A DNA stretch of 60,000 nucleotides from Takakia lepidozioides (Eukaryota; Streptophyta; Takakiopsida; Takakiales; Takakiaceae). The stretch lies in assembly GCA_030704615.1 (NCBI GenBank), contig CM060733.1, forward strand, positions 16,742,001 through 16,802,000, read 5' to 3'. Shown piece after piece: positions 22,146 through 30,600 of this stretch. The notes beneath the pieces were generated by a model. The model searched no databases and had not been told where the DNA came from. It saw only the letters and a list, made by a program, of their open reading frames with translations. How positions within the stretch are numbered: the stretch's first letter is position 1; each line of letters starts with the position of its first letter. A program made the position numbers and the translations under genes.

Positions 22146-23136
22146 GAGGATGGTCGAGTGAGGATTGTGCCTCACCCAACACAGCGGGCACGGTTAGTGC
22201 GGCATGCCCATGAGGAGTTGGGTCATTTTGGGGTGCGACGCACTCATAGTCTACTGCAGGGGCAGTATTGGTGGCGTGGTATGCACACAGAGGTGCAACA
22301 ATTTGTGGCTAGGTGCATGGTGTGTGACAGGGTGTGTGCTTCATTCAACGCCCCTACTCCACAATTGCACCCTCTTCCGATCATGGGATTGGGCTACAGG
22401 TGGAGTCTTGACTTCGCAGGGCCGTTGCCACTGACCATGCGTCACAACAAGTACGTGTTGGTGATGGTGGAGCACTTCTCCAAATGGATTGAGTTGGTTC
22501 TATTGCCTGATAAGGCTAGTGAGGGAGCTGCGTATGCATTCTTGGATTGTGTGCTTAGCCGATTCGGTGCTCCAGCTGGGTACTCACGGACAAGGGAGAG
22601 AGTTCTTGGGGGAGTTTCAGGCTTTGTGTGACAAGGCCTTGATAGACCACCGCACCACTTCTCGGGATCATCCTGAGGCCGACGGCTTGGCAGAGAGAGT
22701 TGTTCAGACAGTAAAGAGGGTTTTGCGCAAGTATGGCTTGCAGAAGGGACACCTAGGAGATTGGGACCTTCAGTTACCCTGGTTAGCCATGGGCTACAGG
22801 TTCAGCAAGCAAGCATCACTTGCCTCCTTCTCACCATACTTTCTTCTCTTTGGCCGAGAGCCGGATTTGCCTACATCCATTCGTAGAGAAGCTGCTACAG
22901 TTCTTAATCTTGACGATCCGGACGTGTGGGCACGTGCATGTGAGCAGCGTACAGAGTTGTTCAAGAAAGTCATGCCCATGGCTTTCGAGAACCTTGCCAT
23001 TGCACAACACCGTGATACGTTGAGGTATGCTACCATACGTGGTGGGGGCTATCGTCCTGGGGTTCGGAGATTCAACCCTAGTGACTATGTCTATCTGCAG
23101 CAGACTGCTCCTACGACCTTGGATGTGACTGCATGA
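22146..23136 (+). pseudogene. Integrase of the methyltransferase retrotransposon
   Basis: The HHCC zinc finger is H-x-E-x-x-GHFGVRRTHSLL ... CMVCDRVC (about 22208-22340). The core begins with WSLDFAGPLP (first catalytic Asp, near 22406). The second catalytic region is broken by loss of one base near 22590, where a TDQG-type motif reads THGQGREF in the downstream frame. The catalytic Glu is in GLAERVVQTVKRVLR (about 22685-22725). The C-terminal region continues to FNPSDYVYLQQTAP and ends at TGA 23134-23136. It would insert the cDNA into chromatin; no chromodomain is seen. Confidence 0.8.
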
Positions 23137-23505
23137 CGTGTTATTTTGAGGGTTCGAGAGGTCTTGCCCTCAAGCGTCTTGGTCTTGGAGGGTCGGGATG
23201 GCATAACTTGGAAGGACCATGTGCGTAATTGTGCGCCATGTCACCTTCCGAATGTCGATGGCAGGATTGACCCAAACTTGGCAGTGGTATCTGCAGGTTT
23301 GAGGTGCATGTTGTGTGGGTCTGCTAAAGGGGCAGCCACCATGTTGGTGTGTGATCGATGCTCTAGAGGTTGGCATATGGGATGCTTGACTCCACCTCTT
23401 GAGGGTGGAGTCCCCATAGCTTGGGGTGCCCCTGGCTCGACTTCTGTTTTAAGAGTGATAGCGATGGATTCATGTTGTTTCTGGTGTGAACAGTGTGTCT
23501 CTTAG
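23137..23505 (+). pseudogene. PHD-type zinc finger at the retrotransposon C-terminus
   Basis: In the integrase frame just past the stop at 23134-23136, the sequence continues ILRVREVLPSSVLVLEGRDG and then a cysteine-rich domain: CMLC, 11 residues, CDRC, four residues, HMGC, TPPLEGG, and finally CFWCEQC before the stop at 23503-23505. This is the Cys4-His-Cys3 spacing of a PHD finger, with a longer than usual loop before the last pair. PHD fingers read histone H3 tails. Placed after integrase, it occupies the position where chromoviruses have a chromodomain, so a role in choosing insertion sites is a reasonable inference. Confidence 0.75.
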
Positions 23506-23510
23506 CTTGT

Positions 23511-23830
23511 CAATCTATTGTGGCAGACTACTTTATTGTGCATATATATGTGGTGAAGATGATGTAGGTATCGACTGGTTTTGGCCATAGATCTGGAATG
23601 CTTAAGGGTGAATTCAGTTGGAGTTAGGAGTCGGTGCCCCGTGGCGGTGGTAAGTTGGGTGAGAGTGGTAATGTGTCGCTCTTTGAAATAGGTAAGGATG
23701 GGTATTTTTTTTGCTTAGGGTGGGAAGTTTCTAATTGAGGGAGAAAAGGGCTAGCGAGCCAAGCGAGTTCTAAAAGTGACGAGGTGTTAGGATAGTCTAG
23801 TAAGTCGGTTTGTATGCTAATTTTCATTTG
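23511..23830. other. Intergenic, 3' side of the retrotransposon
   Basis: No gene seen. A T8 run at about 23705-23712 could be the tail of the minus-strand LINE fragment that follows. No LTR-like repeat of upstream sequence was found. Confidence 0.3.
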
Positions 23831-24345
23831 TCATAGAATGAGTAGTGTACGCGCGGTAAGGGAATGTAGGCACGCATGTGGGTGTAGTGCAGATATATAT
23901 AGCACATTGTATTTTAGGGCAAGAAATTTGAGGAGTCCCTGATAGATTTGGCCTAGGCATCCAGGATCATTCAGGGCCTCAATTAATTGTGAGCCTAAGG
24001 TGCGGGCATATGAGATGATTAAGGGGCTAGAGCCAATCCCGTAGCTGTCGGTTGGGAGTTGGGTGAGGGCATTGGGGGTACTGACAGGCAGTCCACATAC
24101 CCGCTTTGTGAGTTGGATAATGCTCTTGTCGAGTTTTTTAATGTCCGGGAGGGAGAAGGGTACGGCGTGGAACGAATATTGTACTTGGGTTTTTAGTACT
24201 GATTGTATGATTGATAATTTGGGTCGGATGGCAATTGGGGATTTGAGGAGAACCAAACTTCTATTGGCTAGTTTGGATGATGTGGCGTCTTTCTGAACGT
24301 GCCAGATGAGGGAAGAGACCAGCTGGATGCCCAGGTAACAACGTT
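23831..24345 (-). pseudogene. LINE reverse transcriptase C-terminal fragment
   Basis: On the minus strand, one open frame of the 204-codon ORF encodes YLGIQLVSSLIWHVQKDATS, then KLANRSLVLLKSPI, IIQSVLKTQVQYSFHAVPFS, DIKKLDKSIIQLTKRVCGLP and LTQLPTDSYGIGSSPLI. This is the region downstream of the palm domain of non-LTR retrotransposon reverse transcriptases (YLG-I/V followed by the thumb and a conserved helical segment). The fragment starts abruptly next to a T14 run on the plus strand (about 24345-24358), so it is 5'-truncated or joined to another retroposed tail. No endonuclease and no catalytic FADD are present. Confidence 0.65.
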
Positions 24346-24720
24346 TTTTTTTTTTTGGCGAATTTTCGTCAAATGGTGACCTCAAAAAATAGAAAAAAAA
24401 TATTCCGTAGCAAATTCCATGTTTTTTCATGGATGAAATCGCCAAATTTCTCCAAAAAAATAAAAAATATAGATGAATTCGCCAAATATGGATGATATGA
24501 ATGGATGACAGTATGGATGTGGATGATTCTGTCCTAATTTTAATGGATTTACAGAATATATGCCTAATTTTTGCAAAATTCTGTAGCCACTCGTGCTATT
24601 TTCCGAATTATAAAAAAAAAAACTCTGTTAGGTAAGTATATGGCTCATCTGGCCCGAGGAAGGGGAAAGATTTATTCTGGTAATGTACATACAGTTTACA
24701 GTGGGAGGCGATAGTAGGGC
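24346..24720. repeat. AT-rich, homopolymer- and ATGGATGA-rich stretch
   Basis: It contains T14, several A-runs and repeated ATGGATGA/GAATTCGCCAAAT phrases (24425-24530). No gene. Similar GGATGA-rich patches occur at 31470, 44005, 46040 and 50880. Confidence 0.4.
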
Positions 24721-25050
24721 ATGTCGTGTGTGTTTGGCAAGCCCAAGTATGGTGTACAAGACATGCCTGAACCACCAGCAGTCTGGCCTGTGGCAACTGG
24801 TACAGATCTTACCCTGGAGGAGGCAGACGCTCTAGGAAGTGCAGGGTTTCGAATGGTGGAGAGGACAGACATTCCACAAAATCCAATTTCTAGTCGTCAT
24901 CCTCCTCCCATGAGAAGCTCTTCGCCCCGCATACAGGTGGGTGACCCCACGGCTTGGCCACCCATCGGTGGGGAAACTGAAAAGACGGCGGCCAAACCAA
25001 CAAAGGCGAACGACACCAGGATGGCCAACGCTTTGGCAATGCCCGCATAG
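24721..25050 (+). CDS. Unrecognised open frame
   Basis: A 109-residue frame beginning MSCVFGKPKYG, with an acidic stretch LTLEEADALG and a Pro/Arg-rich middle (RHPPPMRSSSPRIQ). No domain recognised. It overlaps, in another frame, the start of the SWIM-finger fragment. It may be the upstream part of the same decayed transposase-like gene. Confidence 0.25.
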   Translation: MSCVFGKPKYGVQDMPEPPAVWPVATGTDLTLEEADALGSAGFRMVERTDIPQNPISSRHPPPMRSSSPRIQVGDPTAWPPIGGETEKTAAKPTKANDTRMANALAMPA

Positions 25051-25084
25051 TGCAAGGTGCAGGGATGTTCCTCACCCCGGGAGC

Positions 25085-25354
25085 GGGGCGCATATTTCAG
25101 TTGTCAACAGCCGGGTCTGCGCGCGCAGTGTCGTGTATGCAATCACGGTTTCTCAGTACCCAGCTTGCAACTGTGAGGACTTCCTTGTTATGGAATCGAA
25201 GAATGCAGCATACGTCCCCTGCAAACAACTTTATTACATTTTTCTGAAGCACATGAGTTGCATATCCGCAGTGGACGTCTTCATCCATGCTCCAACACTA
25301 AGCTTTAACGAGCTGCACAAGGCCCTACGGCAGGATACAGGTCGGACTGCTTGA
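25085..25354 (+). pseudogene. SWIM zinc-finger fragment
   Basis: The frame encodes VVYAITVSQYPACNCEDFLV, then VPCKQLYYIFLKHM and FNELHKALRQ. C-x-C-x(n)-C-x-H is the SWIM signature; here the spacing fits (CNC ... CKQ) but the last ligand His is Gln. SWIM fingers of this form, with YAITV before and a C-K-H-L-Y-x-I/V-L after, end many plant transposase-derived proteins. No catalytic core is next to it, so it is a detached C-terminus, probably inactive. Confidence 0.45.
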
Positions 25355-26784
25355 CATTCCACATTCGGGAAGGAGAAAGTGGCAATTATATTACATTCAT
25401 CTTCTTGCACCCTATTTTTTTGTGAGAAATTATACACTTGGTGGTGCCGCACTGCCATGGCTCTAGGTGCATTTCGGTGCCGCAATACATGAGAATGTGG
25501 TTTTTGGCGTGAATGGCATGGGCATTGTTTTTTTTATTTGGTTATGTTTATAAATGGATCCGAGGAAGACAAGCATACATTGTGTGGAGATACACGGACA
25601 TTGTGGCCTATTTCAGCGACGTTATTGGTCTGTATACTGCATAATGCTCCTTGTTAGCTCTTCATTCAATTGTGGTGATTTCGCAGCCCATCCTGGCATT
25701 TTCATCACCTTTATGATAAGCTTCGATTGCTACCAATACATCGTTAGTGTTTGCAAATGTGATGCCTTTACAGGATTGCTAGTTCTGTGTCCCAGTGGGA
25801 AGGGTCCTACTGCACATTCAAGCATTTGCATACTGCAACTTGTGCACACAGCAATCCATACGACAAAGAACACGTCCCAGCATACTGGTAGTGAATTGCA
25901 AAAAACCTTAACAGAAGATTATCCAAGCATGTAATTCCCATATGGCACAGGGAAGCTACTGATTTCTAAATCAAAATGTATGTGCCATGAGTGTCGGCGA
26001 GTCGAAAAATGTCTACTCTAGCATGCAAGACCTATGGTCCCTCGCCCAAGAAGAAGGCACTCGAACTGGCCTCTCAAGGACCTCCTGAGTGACTAGGTGC
26101 CGATATTTGAACAAAATGTCAGCGGTTTCTGTCGCCCGGTTGAAACTAACGAGGATGTCTGTTGTTTATCGATAGGCCCCCTTTGTAGAAGGACATTTTC
26201 ACAATGGGCCCTGTGTTCCCTCCTCTCCTCCAATGTCCCCATTTTCCGAGCCAATCCGTCACGCGTGAAGTTTTCACCTATGCACTCATCATACGTCCAC
26301 TCGCAACAGTCCAAAGCGATACAGCACCGCTGTGCGTGATCTGTTCGGTCCACTCAAGCGGAAAGTCCAGGTCCATGATGCGCAGGAACCACCTGCTGCC
26401 TCAGCGGGGCCAGGAGAATCGTGCAATCCTGGAAGAAACTCCATTGCTCTCAGCTTGGAAAGTCGAGATCGTCCCTGTAAACATCAGGAAGACAATGATG
26501 TCGTCTGCTTTCGGGACAATGATCTCAAGTCTGGCGTCGATAGATGTGATTCGGGCACGACATGGCCTCACGACACAACAAGAACACAGAGCAGGGAGGA
26601 GATGGGCACAGCAGAGAAGAGTGAAGAGCAAAATGAGAGCGAGGCCGGCGGAAGAGGGATATATCATTGCTGCACTGCCAATGTCGTATGCAGCAGAACT
26701 TCTATTTCCTCCGACATGTGTGCTTTTTATTAGACAAATCCGCACCAGTTTCAGGACAGTTTGCAAAACTCCCTCACCGTAAGG
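25355..26784. other. Stretch of unrecognised open frames
   Basis: Several overlapping open frames on both strands (for example 25554-25934 plus, 26204-26782 plus, 26401-26832 minus) show no recognisable domain. Mutual overlap suggests they are chance frames in balanced-GC DNA. No repeat structure seen before 26785. Confidence 0.3.
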
Positions 26785-26785
26785 C

Positions 26786-27213
26786 GGGTATTTGCTCTCC
26801 GGAGCCCAATTCGGCGCCGTTATTGGTTGCACTCCCCAGCCTTCAGCCGGATATTTGGTTTCCGGACAGCGCCGTTATTGGCTGCACTCTGGTGGCTTCA
26901 GCCGAGTATTTGGTTTCCGGGGCCCAATTTCGGCGCCGTTATTGGCTGCACTCCGGAGGCTTCAGCCGGGTATTTGGTTGGCGGAGCCCAATTTCGGCAC
27001 CGTTATTGGTTTCACTCCCGAGCCTTCAGCCGGCTATTTCTTTTCCTGTGCCCAATTACGGCGCCGTTATACCCAACCATCCTGCACTTCTGCAACAGTA
27101 CTATCCACGGTTATAGGTCGCCATTACGTTTTCGGAGTCTGCAAACCCGGATCCTAATTCCGCTTGTGTCCCTTCCTCTGGGGTAATTTCGGTGCCGTTA
27201 TTGCCCAGAATTC
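26786..27213. repeat. Tandem array of about 62-bp units
   Basis: The phrase GGCGCCGTTATTGG-TGCACTC, then CCTTCAGCCGG-TATTTGGTT, recurs five times between 26786 and 27071 with units of about 55-64 bases, one carrying a short deletion. A sixth partial copy, GGTGCCGTTATTG, is at 27190-27203. All three plus frames stay open through the array because the unit lacks stops. It contains the palindrome GGCGCC in most copies. Confidence 0.8.
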
Positions 27214-27431
27214 AGTTTTTCTATGACCTGGCCTGGCGGTCCATGAGCTTGGGCTCCAAGTCATGAGCGGACACTGGTACTTATGAGCGGAGTGCTTCCA
27301 GCATGAGCGCGGAAATCTTCGAAAACCTTCTCTTCTTATACTATTTTCGATTATTTTATAGTTTTGGGCCCGAAAAAAATCTGTTGAAATTCCAAGTGTG
27401 TTACTTGGCGGCTCATGGGTGAGCCATGCCC

Positions 27432-27462
27432 GCTCATGAGCTCATGAGCTCATGAGCTCATG
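27432..27462. repeat. CATGAGCT microsatellite
   Basis: Four head-to-tail copies of the palindromic octamer CATGAGCT, preceded by isolated CATGAGC copies from 27263. Can extrude as a cruciform. Confidence 0.8.
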
Positions 27463-27580
27463 GAATAGCAACCCCCCTTGCTGCTCTGGGGATTGCCTAA
27501 GGGTCAAGGTCTCGTGCAAGTAAGCTGATAAGCAGTTCTGATCCTCATAATGCAAGACTTCAGTGAGTTCCACGGAATAG

Positions 27581-28376
27581 ACCATCTACCCATGGAGGTT
27601 TCTTGTAGTTATTGATCCACAGGGAATCATAGGTAATCTTGTGCTTGAAATTTGGCCCTCTAGGATGAATCTGGACCCACACTCTATCCCTGCTCCTTCA
27701 GCTATCCATGCCCCTGCATAAATCATGCATTCATCCTTGCCTTGCTGCTAGGAGCTAACAATGACAGCCTAGATTTGTTCAGCTAGGAAACACCCAACTC
27801 AGCTTATCACACTAGTTCCTATGCTCAATTGCGCCTGCTACTCTCTGAAATGTAGCAGGCATTCACCTTTTTGCCTCGGTTGTCCCATCATTGACCGGAG
27901 GCAGAAAAGTATTCATTCCACAGCTTTTCCTCATGTCTGTTACTTGTTTTTTGATACTTTCCTGTTGTCACATAGCAGTATCATGTCAAAGTCACTCCAA
28001 ACTAGATTCACTCAACCAGCTAACTTGTAGAATTCAACATGGAAATTTTGGGCCGATTCTGATAAGAGGGAAAAACAGGGTGAAATGTGCTGAAGAAGAT
28101 GCTTTCATTAACAATGTCTGATTTTATCAATTGTGCCGTTGCTGTCAGTTGACCATCTACCCATGCAGGTTTCTTGTAGCTGCATACTTAATGCGGAGCT
28201 TGAAGTCTGGCCCTCTTGAGTGAATCTGCACCCACACTCTATCCCTGCTCCTTCAGCTATCCATGACTCGCACGAATCATGCATACAACCTTGCCTTGTT
28301 GCTAGCAGTTGACGATGACAGCCTAGACTTGTTCTAGGAAGCACCCAACTCAACTTATCACACTAGTTCCTAGTGC
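27581..28376. repeat. Direct repeat pair of about 230 bp
   Basis: The block at about 27581-27817 (GACCATCTACCCATGGAGG ... TTATCACACTAGTTCCTA) is repeated at about 28150-28374, with shared phrases such as CCACACTCTATCCCTGCTCC and ACAGCCTAGA-TTGTTC. It could be the two ends of a small element or an internal duplication. The left arm of an inverted repeat lies between the copies. Confidence 0.7.
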
Positions 28377-28734
28377 CTTTGGAGTCCCCTCACAAAGTAT
28401 ACCGCTCGTTTTCTCAAGAGCATACCAATTCTTTGCCTGCCAGAATGCTACGCTATCCTTTTCACTCTGAAACAGAATCCACTTGTCATGTAGGCTTGAA
28501 GTAGCCCTGCCTGAGTTACCTTCACACCCTGTGTGGGCGACAACCTGAGATTACCATGATTGATTATTTTCAAGATCTTCAGGAACACTCAATCAGCTGA
28601 CATGATTGTTGTTAGTTGTGTCAAGTCGCAATCTCAAGCTTAGAATGGAACCTCAAGGCTGGCTTGGTAGAGCAGGGACTATTCCCCTTTGGGTGTTTAT
28701 TACATGTATTCTTACCTCTAGGCTTGCAATTTTG

Positions 28735-28827
28735 TGCAACAGGCCTGATGGGCTGGAGAAGGCTTATGTAAGGCTGACAACTAATTATGATGCGTTGGAT
28801 ATGGCAAACAAAGTGTGTATCATCTAG
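28735..28827 (+). pseudogene. RPL23A: Ribosomal protein L23a (uL23) C-terminal fragment
   Basis: The frame ends [29 protein letters not shown] and stop TAG. This is the conserved C-terminus of eukaryotic large-subunit protein uL23/L23a, whose last residues are R-P-D-G-x-K-K-A-Y-V-R-L-T-x-x-Y-D-A-L-D and an A-N-K-I-G-I-I end. Only the last exon-sized part is here. Upstream sequence does not continue the protein. A GCAACAG acceptor-like site just before CCTGATGG suggests a genomic exon was copied, not an mRNA. The G in the final GII is changed to C. Confidence 0.75.
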
Positions 28828-29142
28828 AAGGGTTCTTGTTGTTTGGAACTGGGTTGGTTTGAGAGGTGTTTTGTAAGTTTTGTAGTTTTGCAAAGTGCTT
28901 TTCATGAGTTTCATCCATAAACGTGTGTTAAAATGTCTGGCTTTAGAACAGTTATGTTTTGATAGCTTTCATAGTTATGTGCTAATGACTGCTAATGAAG
29001 GCACATTCTTCACACACCTTGTTTTCCCCTCGTATCAGAATCGTCCCTAATTATTCATGTCTGAATTCTACAAGTTAGCTGGTTGAGTGAAGCTTTGATA
29101 GTTTGGAGTGACTTCGACATGATTCTGTCAATGTGACAACAG

Positions 29143-29236
29143 GAAAGTATCAGAAACAGGTAACACAGACGAGGAGAAGTTGTGGATTGAATACTTTTCT
29201 GACCCCAATCAATGGTGGGACAATCGAGGCAAGAAG
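29143..29236 (+). pseudogene. OSB-like exon with WWDNR motif
   Basis: The exon is bounded by ACAACAG (29136-29142) and AAG/GTGAAT (donor GT 29237-29238). It encodes EEKLWIEYFSDPNQWWDNRG and ends K-K on a whole codon. This is the first half of the PDF motif of organellar single-stranded DNA-binding proteins. No following DFKHK exon was found within the next kilobase, so it looks like an isolated captured exon. A functional gene with a distant next exon cannot be ruled out. Confidence 0.5.
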
Positions 29237-29239
29237 GTG

Positions 29240-29982
29240 AATGTTTGTTGGATTATAGAGAGTAGCAGATGCAATTGAACAAGACTGCTTCGTTTTGCAT
29301 AATCAAATGGTTTCAACTATTCAAGGAGATATACCACAAACATATTTAATCTCCATGAATTGTGTTTTATGATGCCTATTAACAAGCTTTGTTTGTGGAG
29401 AAAGAAACTACTTTGTTTGTGATTCTTAGCATGAACTTGTTGTTTTATTTAGAGTTTAATTCTAGTGAAGTTGCTTTGAGTAATAACATGGGACCATAGT
29501 GTGTCTGTTTTAGAAGTGTGACTTGCATGACTGGGCTAATTACTGGGTTTTGCTGATATGATTAGAAGATACAAAGCTTCATTGCTAAAATATGGTCTCG
29601 TCTTCTTTTGGTGGTTCTGTGCTGGCGCTATCTACATTGGGGTAGATTTCTGCAAGCAGCTTTGTGGGGTTTCAATCATACGTAGGTAAAATGTCTAGAA
29701 ATGGGGCATGTCACCACATGTAGATGTTTTACTGCTGGACTTGGATTCAAGGCATGTTTCCTGCATTTCAACTACTTATTCTGAACTTTGGCATTATTAG
29801 TGGCTAGTGTGGTCCACTTACATTCAACTTTCTATCATACATGCCCTCTTAAAGTACTATAAATGTTTTCTCAATAAGGTGGGAACAGCTACTGAAATAG
29901 AGGGCATATTTATGTGCGCATGAGTAGGAAATGTCTTGTTTTCATGCAACCCTGAACCACTGTGCACCATGGTGTAGGTGCA
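29240..29982. other. Intergenic, no gene recognised
   Basis: AT-rich plant-like DNA without an open frame of note. It may be intron or flank of the captured OSB-like exon. Confidence 0.3.
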
Positions 29983-30600
29983 TAAAAAATCACGTGGATT
30001 GTTTTTTAAGTGTTTTTGAGCTAGGATAGCCGAATTGTATGTACAGACAGTGCAGAATCAGGACCATTTGTTACAGAAACGGCGAAACATTGACACAGCT
30101 ATTGGTATGGCCCGCAAATGGAAGAGTTTGCGACGTCCATGAAGCCAAAGCGCTCAGGAGTTTATACGACTAGGGTACCTACAAGGAGCAGCAGTTAAAG
30201 GTGTGTGATTCTAGTCCTCCGTTCGAACATCTAAGGGCCAATTATATGACTGCAGGCAATGGTCTGTCTGTTCCTCACCTCAACGTCCGATCGCTATTCA
30301 AAGTGAAGGCAAGCAAGGAGTGCTTGGCCTTAAGAAGAAAATGCCCGATTAGCTATGCTTTAAACAACACGGTTGACAACAGTCTCGCAATGTACCAGGT
30401 ATCAATTTTCATGTTGCTCCAATGCAGTTTCATGAGGGCGTTGGAGGCGTGGAGCACACATGCTCATGATTATGATTTTATTTCATGCTCAGATACGTTA
30501 GTGACAATGATCAAGCATGGGTTCCCCTGTGTTTTAGTTCATTCATGCAAACAAACACTGCAGTGCGGCAAGCAGTAAACTACCGGCAGTGTATTCTTTT
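29983..30600 (+). repeat. Dispersed repeat A, copy 1
   Basis: It matches 47796-48424 in the same orientation, from AAGTGTTTTTGAG to CTCTTTTTCCCA, at an estimated three-quarters or more identity by eye. A peptide is shared in one frame (KRRNID-A-GMA-KWK, then RSGVY-TRVP), suggesting a former exon. No family recognised. Confidence 0.65.

Larger units (their letters stand above)
16880..23510 (+). mobile_element. Ty3/gypsy retrotransposon with DNA methyltransferase and PHD finger, decayed
   Basis: Domain order on the plus strand is gag with two zinc knuckles, aspartic protease, DNMT3-like cytosine-5 methyltransferase, reverse transcriptase, RNase H, integrase (HHCC and core), then a PHD finger. 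RT-RH before integrase fixes it as Ty3/gypsy. Gag through methyltransferase shares one frame interrupted by stops at 18539, 18953, 19712 and 20315. Later frames shift near 20330, 21500 and 22590, with further stops at 21253, 22143 and 23134. Each stop can arise from CGA, CAG or CAA by a single C-to-T. No LTRs, PBS or polypurine tract were recognised, so both ends are lost or too diverged. Retrotransposons with captured cytosine methyltransferases are known from dinoflagellates and a charophyte alga; the PHD combination is not one I recall. Confidence 0.85.
27870..29236. repeat. Inverted repeat flanking captured gene fragments
   Basis: Left arm about 27870-28070, right arm about 29026-29236 in reverse complement: TTGCCTCGGTTGTCCC pairs with GGGACAATCGAGGCAA, and CTACAAGTTAGCTGGTTGA on the right pairs with TCAACCAGCTAACTTGTAG on the left. 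The right arm contains the intact OSB-like exon and the left arm a degenerate antisense copy. The interior has one copy of the 230-bp direct repeat and the RPL23a fragment. Confidence 0.75.

Noticed and set aside
15370-24600. LTRs around the methyltransferase retrotransposon
   Set aside because: No sequence upstream of 16889 was found repeated downstream of 23510, and no TGG primer site with flanking LTR end was seen.
26786-27071. CRISPR-like spaced repeats
   Set aside because: Units are contiguous and diverged, with no unique spacers, and the DNA is eukaryotic.
26204-27186. Several long overlapping open frames on both strands
   Set aside because: They overlap one another and the 62-bp tandem array, whose unit lacks stops, so openness is expected without coding.
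29143-29236. A functional OSB gene at 29 kb
   Set aside because: Only one exon is recognisable and it lies in an inverted repeat with a degenerate partner; a fragment is the simpler reading.
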